Below, one piece after another: positions 58,108-64,000 of a stretch of 64,000 nt of DNA; the stretch's first letter is position 1, and each line of letters opens with the position of its first letter. Origin of the DNA: Glutamicibacter sp002979865 (GTDB taxonomy: Bacteria > Actinomycetota > Actinomycetes > Actinomycetales > Micrococcaceae); assembly GCF_050030965.1 (NCBI RefSeq), contig NZ_CP188297.1, positions 3,596,001-3,660,000 of the forward strand. The letters run 5' to 3'. The position numbers and the translations under genes were made by a program. A model generated the notes under the pieces. The model did not search any database. It worked only from the letters and a program-made list of their open reading frames with translations, and was not told where the DNA came from.

Positions 58108-58554
58108 TCAGCTGCCGTTGGCCGGCGGCGTCCAGCGGATCCCGCTGTCGCTGCACCCAGGAGTCTTGTGCCACTCGCCTTCGAGGCAGGAGGCATCGAT
58201 GAGGGTGCGGTCCCCCACCGGCTCCTGCAGTTCCAGCGTGTAGGGCGCGGTCTCGTTGCCCTGGCAGGCATGCGCTTCGCCTTCCAGCGGTTCAACCACG
58301 ATCCCGATGGCAATCTGGTCATTGGACAGCTCCACCTGGGTGGAGGTCACCTCGCCGGTCACCCCGGAGGAACAGGCAAGCCGCATGACCCCGAGGTCGA
58401 GGCTGGTGCTCGACGCATTCACCCCGGCAGGGTCCAGCAGCGTCCACTGGGCGTTGATCTCATCGGAAACCTGTGCGGCGCAGCCGGCCAGCGCGCTGGC
58501 AAGCAGCAGCCCAGCGCCTGCGATCCGCGGTAATTTGCGTCCAAAAACACTCAT
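58108..58554 (-). CDS. Small secreted lipoprotein, 148 aa
   Basis: The N-terminus is a lipoprotein signal: basic MSVFGRKLPR, a hydrophobic stretch, then LAGC (lipobox, Cys near residue 25). The mature part has four more Cys that could form two disulfides. No family recognised. It is monocistronic and convergent with SURF1. Confidence 0.75.
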   Translation of the reverse strand: MSVFGRKLPRIAGAGLLLASALAGCAAQVSDEINAQWTLLDPAGVNASSTSLDLGVMRLACSSGVTGEVTSTQVELSNDQIAIGIVVEPLEGEAHACQGNETAPYTLELQEPVGDRTLIDASCLEGEWHKTPGCSDSGIRWTPPANGS

Positions 58555-58622
58555 GGCTTGGCAGCTCCCTTTGAAGATGGTGATCTGCCAAGCCTACGAG
58601 AGCTATTGCGCGTTGTCAGGAT

Positions 58623-60224
58623 TTAAGTCAGCGAAACCAATTCCAGGTAATCCTCGTTGAAGAGGTCCTCATCGCCATCAGGCAGAATGACCACGCGCTC
58701 AGGCTGCAACGACATCACTGCGCCCTCATCGTGGGACACCATGACCACGGCACCCGGGAAGGTGGACAGCGCGCCCAGCACCTCGGCGCGCGAGGCAGGG
58801 TCGAGGTTGTTGGTCGGCTCATCAAGCAGCAGCACATTGGCGCTGGAAGCCACGATGGTGGCCAGGGCCAGACGGGTCTTCTCGCCGCCGGAGAGCACGC
58901 CGGCCGGCTTGGTCACGTCGTCGCCGACGAACAGGAACGAGCCGAGGATCGAGCGGACGTCGGCATCGTTCAGGTGGTCAGGCGCGTTGCGGCGCATGTT
59001 CTCCAGCACGCTGGCTTCCGGATCCAAGGTGTCATGCTCCTGGGCGAAGTAGCCGATCTTCAGGCCGTGGCCCGGAATGATCTTTCCGGTATCGGGTTCG
59101 GAGACACCGGCGAGCATGCGCAGCAAGGTGGTCTTGCCGGCACCGTTCAGGCCCAGGATGACAACCTTCGAGCCGCGGTCGATGGCCAGCGAGACATCGT
59201 TGAAGATCTCCAGCGAGCCATAGGCCTTGGACAGGCCTTCGGCCATGAGCGGGGTCTTGCCGCAGGGAGCCGGATCCGGGAAGCGCAGGGCTGCAACCTT
59301 GTCGGAGGCACGCTCTTCCTGCAGCCCGGAAAGCATGCGATCCACGCGCTTGAGCATGGACTGCGCCGCCGAGGCGCCGGAGGCGCGGGCCTTCATCTTG
59401 TTCGCCTGGGTCAGCAGGACCGAAGCCTTCTTCTCGATGTTGGCGCGCTCGCGCTTGCGGGCACGCTCATCGGTTTCGCGCTGGATCTTGTAGCGCTTCC
59501 AGTTCATGTTGTAGACATCCACCACGCCGCGGTTCGCGTCAAGGTTCAGCACCTTGTTCACGGTGGATTCCATCAGGCCGGTATCGTGGCTGATCATCAG
59601 CACGCCGCCGGGGTAGTTCTTGATGAAGTCGCGCAGCCACATGATCGAGTCGACGTCCAGGTGGTTGGTCGGCTCATCGAGCAGCAAGGTCTCGGCGTCC
59701 GAGTAGAGGATGCGTGCCAGCTCGACGCGGCGGCGCTGTCCACCGGACAGGGTGCGCAGCGGCTGGTCCAGGATGCGGTCCGGCAAATCCAGGTTGGCGC
59801 AGATGGCGGCCGCTTCGGATTCGGCAGCGTAGCCACCGGCAGCGATGAATTCTGCTTCCAACCGGTCGTACTGGCGCATGGCCTTGGCGGAGACGGCAGC
59901 GTCCTCGCTGGCCATGTCCTCGCGGTTCTGGGCCAGCTTGGTGACCACCACGTCCAGGCCGCGGGCGCCAAGGATGCGATTGCGCGCCAGCTGCTCCATG
60001 TCAGGGGTCTTGGGGTCCTGCGGCAGGTAGCCGATGGAGCCCTTGAAGGTGACCTCACCCGAGGCTGGCTGGGTCTCGCCGGCGAGGACCTTGGTCATCG
60101 TCGTCTTGCCGGCACCGTTGCGTCCCACCAGTCCGATCTTGTCGCCCTTGTCGATGCGGAAGTTCACTTCGTCCATCAGCAAGCGGGCGCCGACGCGTAG
60201 CTCAAGGTTGGCTACGGAAATCAT
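58623..60224 (-). CDS. ABC-F protein (ribosome-associated ATPase)
   Basis: ABC-F proteins have two ATPase domains and no membrane part; they act on stalled ribosomes or give drug resistance. Domain 1 has GRNGAGKTT (about 35) and TLSGGQRRRVELARIL; domain 2 has GLNGAGKTT and VLSGGEKTRLALATIV, with LLLDEPTN in both. A basic linker (about 240-300, RYKIQRETDERARKRERANIEKKA) is the P-site tRNA-interaction motif. I start at the ATG at 60224 (GAAAGG upstream). Subfamily unclear. Confidence 0.92.
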   Translation of the reverse strand: MISVANLELRVGARLLMDEVNFRIDKGDKIGLVGRNGAGKTTMTKVLAGETQPASGEVTFKGSIGYLPQDPKTPDMEQLARNRILGARGLDVVVTKLAQNREDMASEDAAVSAKAMRQYDRLEAEFIAAGGYAAESEAAAICANLDLPDRILDQPLRTLSGGQRRRVELARILYSDAETLLLDEPTNHLDVDSIMWLRDFIKNYPGGVLMISHDTGLMESTVNKVLNLDANRGVVDVYNMNWKRYKIQRETDERARKRERANIEKKASVLLTQANKMKARASGASAAQSMLKRVDRMLSGLQEERASDKVAALRFPDPAPCGKTPLMAEGLSKAYGSLEIFNDVSLAIDRGSKVVILGLNGAGKTTLLRMLAGVSEPDTGKIIPGHGLKIGYFAQEHDTLDPEASVLENMRRNAPDHLNDADVRSILGSFLFVGDDVTKPAGVLSGGEKTRLALATIVASSANVLLLDEPTNNLDPASRAEVLGALSTFPGAVVMVSHDEGAVMSLQPERVVILPDGDEDLFNEDYLELVSLT

Positions 60225-60361
60225 ATGGTGTGGCCCTTTCATGCGGGTACAAGAATTGTGCGGCCCACAAATTGGGCAACTTGACTATTCTACCGGCCAA
60301 CCACGCCGTGGCCTGCGGAACGTGCACAAACTAACAGTTTGGGGTTGAGCTGGCTAAAGAA

Positions 60362-60403
60362 TCGAAGCCCGCACTTCCACCGCAGTGGAAATCCGGGCTT
60401 CGA
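60362..60403 (-). terminator. Terminator after the RelA/SpoT-domain gene
   Basis: TCGAAGCCCG (60362-60371) pairs with CGGGCTTCGA (60394-60403), with inner TTCCAC/GTGGAA and a four-base loop, eight bases past the stop at 60411. Confidence 0.8.
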
Positions 60404-60410
60404 ATCGAAA

Positions 60411-61514
60411 TTATTCCTTGTCGCTGGGTTGCGATCGGTAATCCATCATCTGGATCAGGCGGCGGCGCAAGGAGGCTTCGCGGCGCAGGTCCCCGCCGCT
60501 GGTCTTGTCGATGTGGTCCTTGCCGAAGCGCCAGAGCAGCACGTCGTCCAGCAAGCGGTCCGGGCCCGGCGAGTACCGGTGGTCCAGCGCCGCACGCACA
60601 TCGGTGACCACATTCGCATCCAGCAGCTGCGCCAGCTGCCAGGTCTGGTCGATGCCGTGGGAGCCGAGCAGCTCGGCGGCCCAGGACCAATCGTCATCGC
60701 GCTTGCGGTCCACGTGCGGCAACAGCGTCTGCCATATTTCGCCGATCTTCTCGCCGGTCAACGGCTCGGATCCGGCGCCCTGCTGGTCGTGGTAGCCGTT
60801 CAGGCGGTGGTACAGCTCGTCGATGTCCGTGAAGTAGTCCTCCACGGTTTCCAGCATCGCCGCGGTGGCGGTGAAGTGGCGGTCGATCTGCGGATTCCAG
60901 GCGGCCTCGCCGGGATGCTTGAAGCGGATGTCGTGCTCCATTTCGGACCAGGCATGCTGCAGCACGGTGCGGATCTGCACTTCGAAGACGAAGTTGCCGC
61001 TGGCTACCACCGGCTTGCCCAAGGCCTCCTGGAATTTGCGCACGATCGGCTCGCTGCGGGTCTTGAGCAGCAGGTGGCGCGAGGAGTAGCCGTAGGTGCC
61101 GGACTCCACCGAGCCGATGTCCTTCTCCCGGTCGCTGCGGCAGTCGAAGGAGTCGCGGTGCGACTTGATCAGGCTGGCCACCTGCTGGATTTCATGGGGC
61201 AGCATCACGATGATGCGGATGCCCACCATGTCGTGGATTTCGCGCAGCGGGTTGGGGAATTCCAGCACCGGGGCGGTCTCGGAACTTTCCTGCAGCCGGC
61301 GCGAGGCCTTGGCCGCGAAGGACTGCGGCGATTTCACCCGGCCGGTAATGAACAGCGGTTGCACCTCGGAATTCGCGAACAACCGGCGGATCTTCGCCTT
61401 CATGGCCGACATGACGGTATTGAGTTCGCCGGTCACAGACTTGTACTGCTCAACGGCGGCCGCAATCTGTTCGGAGAACTCGTCGTTCGCCTGGCCCTGC
61501 GCCGGATCCATCAT
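60411..61514 (-). CDS. RelA/SpoT-domain protein, likely small alarmone synthetase
   Basis: The RelA_SpoT domain (about 45-240) makes (p)ppGpp from GTP and ATP. Seen are REIHDMVGIRIIVMLPHEIQQV, SVESGTYGYSSRHLLLKT and FEVQIRTVLQHAWSEMEHDIRFKHP, the key (p)ppGpp synthetase motifs. The C-terminal 130 residues are a helical extension. It lacks the HD hydrolase and TGS domains, so it is a small alarmone synthetase type. It is a single gene ending at a strong terminator. Confidence 0.9.
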   Translation of the reverse strand: MMDPAQGQANDEFSEQIAAAVEQYKSVTGELNTVMSAMKAKIRRLFANSEVQPLFITGRVKSPQSFAAKASRRLQESSETAPVLEFPNPLREIHDMVGIRIIVMLPHEIQQVASLIKSHRDSFDCRSDREKDIGSVESGTYGYSSRHLLLKTRSEPIVRKFQEALGKPVVASGNFVFEVQIRTVLQHAWSEMEHDIRFKHPGEAAWNPQIDRHFTATAAMLETVEDYFTDIDELYHRLNGYHDQQGAGSEPLTGEKIGEIWQTLLPHVDRKRDDDWSWAAELLGSHGIDQTWQLAQLLDANVVTDVRAALDHRYSPGPDRLLDDVLLWRFGKDHIDKTSGGDLRREASLRRRLIQMMDYRSQPSDKE

Positions 61515-61598
61515 TGATGCCTCCTGGATGCTAAAGCGTTCCTGAAAATGCTGTCCTCATGCTCATGCCCTGGCGCCAGCCGGGTGCGGCGACGGCCC

Positions 61599-62369
61599 TT
61601 ATGGGCGGGAAAGGCGCTTAGCCATGTCGTCGAACAATGGCGCCTTGTCCTCGGTCTTCTTCTGCGCTGCAGGCTTGGTTTCCTTGGCTGGCTGCGCGTT
61701 CTGCTTGATCGGGGTGACCTTCGAGTCCGATCGGCCTGCCGCGATGCCTTCGGCGCGGGCTCGGGCCAGCGCGTCCTGGTGATCCTGTTCCAGGACCGAT
61801 AGGCGTTCTTCCTCGGCGGTCTTGGTGTCGGTCAGCGCAGCGTTGTAGCCATCATCATAAGCGACGCCGTACTTCTCGGCGTTTTCCTGCTCTTCGTTGT
61901 ATTCCAGCTCAGCGCGCAGCTTCGCGGCTTCGGACTTCTTCTGGTACATGTGCACGGTCAGGTGGGTGATGGCCAGCAAGACGATTGGCGGCATGGCGGC
62001 AACCAGCGCGGAAACCAGCGGCGGCACTCCGTTTTCGATCGAGTCCACGGTCAAGATTGCGTGGGTGGAGTTCGCCGCGGTGGAAACGATCGCACCGAAG
62101 AACAGCAGCGACCACGGGTAGATCATGGCCTTGCGATGGAAGCCGTTCAGGGCCACGATGGCCACGGTGGCGGCCACGATCATGCCGTCGATGATGATTG
62201 GCCAGATCCAGGCCAGCCGCGGGCTGATGCCCGAGCGTTCGGCCAGGTCGGTCAATGCAGCGAACGAGAGCACGAATGCGCCGATGGCAATGAGGACCGT
62301 CGCGCCTACGGCCGTGCCTAGGACGGCGCGGTGCGGTTCGGCCGGGACCTCTGGTTTGTTATCTTCCAT
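61599..62369 (-). CDS. DUF2637 membrane protein, coiled-coil tail
   Basis: DUF2637 proteins have four helices: VLGTAVGATVLIAIGAFVLSFAALT, LAWIWPIIIDGMIVAATVAIVAL, AMIYPWSLLFFGAIVSTAANS and PLVSALVAAMPPIVLLAITHLTVHM (residues 20-140). A coiled-coil Glu/Lys tail (about 145-256) reaches into the cytoplasm. In Streptomyces relatives it is often found with plasmid transfer (SpdB-like) genes, but here it is chromosomal with no transfer genes around. I use the ATG at 62369; the upstream start at 62438 is possible. Confidence 0.85.
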   Translation of the reverse strand: MEDNKPEVPAEPHRAVLGTAVGATVLIAIGAFVLSFAALTDLAERSGISPRLAWIWPIIIDGMIVAATVAIVALNGFHRKAMIYPWSLLFFGAIVSTAANSTHAILTVDSIENGVPPLVSALVAAMPPIVLLAITHLTVHMYQKKSEAAKLRAELEYNEEQENAEKYGVAYDDGYNAALTDTKTAEEERLSVLEQDHQDALARARAEGIAAGRSDSKVTPIKQNAQPAKETKPAAQKKTEDKAPLFDDMAKRLSRP

Positions 62370-62500
62370 GCTGCTGAGCAGACCTAACTTTTTGGGAATT
62401 ATCGGTATGTCTTCAAACGCGAGTTTGCTGGACCGCACCCGAGGCGCAGACCACCGCGTTCCATTTTAGCGTGCGCCTTGCGGTGCTGGGGTGCCTTGGC

Positions 62501-63604
62501 TCAAAGGGCGCGACGGTCGATGAAACCGGTACCGCTGATTTTTCCGGCCAGTCCCCGGTGATTCGCCTCGAAGATGAAGTAGAAGGCGCTGATCGCGATA
62601 TAGATCACAACGAGCATGTTCAGCAGCGGGTAGGGCGTGAAGTCGACCATGCTGGTGGAAATCTGGAAGAGGAAGTTAATCCCGCCGAATCCGAGCAGGC
62701 TGCGCAGCAAGGCCCGGCCGGCCGGAGCCGGTTGCCCCTGCCCGTCGGTGAGCATCAGCCAGGCACAGCGCTGGCCGAGGGTAGCCCGTCCCGGCGCCAG
62801 GCTCGGCAGCCAGAAGACGCAGAAGACCACGATCAGCGGAAGCCAGAAGTTCATCCACTGTTGGCCGAACTCCGGGGCACCCAAGCGCTCCAGCAGTTCA
62901 AGGGCAGCACCGATGACAAGGAGCGCGCCGGCGGTGAAGCCTGCATCGAAGATGTTGGCCAGTGCACGGCGGGCGCGGGTCACCGGCCGCGCCGGCGCAT
63001 TGGCCGCGTCCGCTTCCACCGGGCCGGACAGGAAGCGGAACATCGGCAGGTAGGCGATCATCGCGCCCAGCAGCGCGCCGGCAGTGTTAGTGATCAGGTC
63101 ATCGACGTCGGCCACGCGGTAGGCGCAGGTGTACAACCCCCAAATAGCGGTGTACTGGGTCAGCTCGATGGCCAGCGAGGCCGCGAAGCCGAGCAGGACA
63201 CCGGTGAAAATGTTGCCGCGCAGCCAGCGCACGGCCAAGATGCCCAGGGGCATGAACAAGATGATGTTGAACAGCACCTGCCACAGGGTGAAGCTGGTGG
63301 CGAATCCGCTCAGTCCGCGTTCCACGATGGCCAGCCTGAAGTCATCGACGAAACGGCCGGGCACCAGTTGCGGGATGGCCACCCCGGGACGGCAGAATTC
63401 GTCGCGCGTGGACGGCAGCGGAAGCATGGTGTAGCTGAACAGGCCGAATCCGTAGACGGCTGCGGTTGTGGTGGTGATGGTGCGGCGCCAGGACAACCGT
63501 CCATGCCGGCGGTATTGCACGGCCAGCAGGAAAACGCCGGCGGACGCCAAGAAGAGGGCGCCGCCGAGAATGGCGATTGCCGCTGGCCAGAACATTGTTT
63601 GCAT
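62501..63604 (-). CDS. VanZ-RDD fusion membrane protein
   Basis: Residues 1-190 are a VanZ-like membrane domain (YGFGLFSYTMLPLPSTRDEFC…FNIILFMPLGILAVRWLRG…SLAIELTQY), with the family's ELTQ helix. Residues 210-350 match an RDD domain (RALANIFDAGFTAGALLVIGAALELLERLG…GQRCAWLMLTDGQGQPAPAGRALLRSLL). The RDD Arg-Asp-Asp motif is degenerate. VanZ is linked to cell-envelope and glycopeptide tolerance, but the fusion's role is unknown. Confidence 0.85.
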   Translation of the reverse strand: MQTMFWPAAIAILGGALFLASAGVFLLAVQYRRHGRLSWRRTITTTTAAVYGFGLFSYTMLPLPSTRDEFCRPGVAIPQLVPGRFVDDFRLAIVERGLSGFATSFTLWQVLFNIILFMPLGILAVRWLRGNIFTGVLLGFAASLAIELTQYTAIWGLYTCAYRVADVDDLITNTAGALLGAMIAYLPMFRFLSGPVEADAANAPARPVTRARRALANIFDAGFTAGALLVIGAALELLERLGAPEFGQQWMNFWLPLIVVFCVFWLPSLAPGRATLGQRCAWLMLTDGQGQPAPAGRALLRSLLGFGGINFLFQISTSMVDFTPYPLLNMLVVIYIAISAFYFIFEANHRGLAGKISGTGFIDRRAL

Positions 63605-63661
63605 ATTTCTATCTAAGCGGAATTTTCCGGGAGAAAGCTGGGCTGCAGAATGTGACCTTGG

Positions 63662-64000
63662 CTATGCTTTCGGCCCGCGCAGCACTTGCCTGGTTCTGGC
63701 ATCGGCAGTGAAGAGGCCGATGAACAAGCCCGCTACGAGCACGCCAGCCAGGGTCTTCATCACCCAGGCCGAGTGCCACTGCTCGATGGAGAGCTGGTCG
63801 ACGAAAACCGCCACCAGGATCAGGCTGGATGCATAGATCATCAGCTTTTCAGATCCCCAGGACACCTTGTGCGAAATGGCGAACAGCGCCATCAGCCACA
63901 GGATGTACCACGGCTGGATAATCGGAGCCAGCAGCACCACCGCCGAGAGCGCCCACGCCGCTAGGCGCACCGGGCTGGAGATCTCCTTGGCCAGCGCCAG
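63662..64000 (-). CDS. C-terminus of a MptB-like mannosyltransferase (partial)
   Basis: The frame runs in from the right edge and ends at 63662; 113 residues are seen. It has three to four helices, with APIIQPWYILWLMALFAI matching the PxxQPWYxLW motif of polyprenol-phosphate-mannose-dependent alpha-1,6-mannosyltransferases (MptA/MptB), which build lipomannan or related glycans. The final part is a short cytoplasmic tail. The catalytic N-terminal loops lie beyond the edge. Confidence 0.75.
   Translation of the reverse strand: MALAKEISSPVRLAAWALSAVVLLAPIIQPWYILWLMALFAISHKVSWGSEKLMIYASSLILVAVFVDQLSIEQWHSAWVMKTLAGVLVAGLFIGLFTADARTRQVLRGPKA

Noticed and set aside
58731..60200. Plus-strand frame over the ABC-F gene
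   Set aside because: Shadow; no ribosome site and a biased composition.

Overview
The window looks like chromosomal DNA of a high-GC Gram-positive actinobacterium of the Micrococcales, most likely an Arthrobacter/Glutamicibacter relative. Supporting signs are an MshA-type mycothiol glycosyltransferase, a htdX-fabG4-fadA2/fadE5 locus laid out as in mycobacteria, SURF1, a DUF3099 protein, a DUF222-HNH (13E12-type) endonuclease and a MptB-like mannosyltransferase. The assignment rests on family recognition, not a database search.

Region 1 (1 to about 16004) is the early and immunity end of an integrated phage. A dense, almost entirely leftward operon runs from about 14.8 kb to the left edge. 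It holds an excisionase/Cro-like pair, a RecE-like exonuclease, a RecT-like annealing protein, an SMC/SbcC-like ATPase, two antirepressor-domain genes, SSB, a DnaD-like replication protein beside an origin-like iteron region with a perfect DnaA box, a RusA-like resolvase, and many small unknown genes. Genes often overlap by ATGA, and several share near-identical translation leaders. Two rightward genes (repressor-like and TPR-like) lie between the control region and an attachment site formed by the 3' end of a tRNA gene, followed by the tRNA's native terminator. No integrase is visible, so it is probably beyond the left edge.

Region 2 (16.1 to 29 kb) is host DNA: a proline iminopeptidase-like hydrolase, mshA, a fatty-acid module (htdX-fabG4-fadA2, divergent TetR, fadE5), a VOC protein, a probable pseudogene, a DapA-family lyase, and an EamA exporter divergent from a MocR regulator with overlapping start codons. 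Region 3 (29.1 to 32.6 kb) is an AT-rich island. It encodes an ABC ATPase and two permease halves resembling bacteriocin-associated exporters, preceded by leader structures and a candidate 29-residue peptide.

Region 4 (32.6 to 42.3 kb) is a probable sialic-acid uptake and catabolism operon: a family-5 binding protein, DppB, a fused DppC-DppD, DppF, a NanA-like lyase, NanK and NanE, with a divergent GntR regulator. Region 5 (42.3 to 64 kb) is mostly housekeeping: pepN, a lipoate ligase, a DUF222-HNH gene with a LexA-like box followed by an unusual tandem repeat array, rpmE2, a SpoU methyltransferase, TauE, serB, a VanW protein, a FabG/SDR pair, a SURF1 operon, an ABC-F ATPase, a small alarmone-synthetase-like protein, a DUF2637 protein, a VanZ-RDD fusion and the C-terminal part of a mannosyltransferase. 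Many genes end in clear stem-loop terminators.
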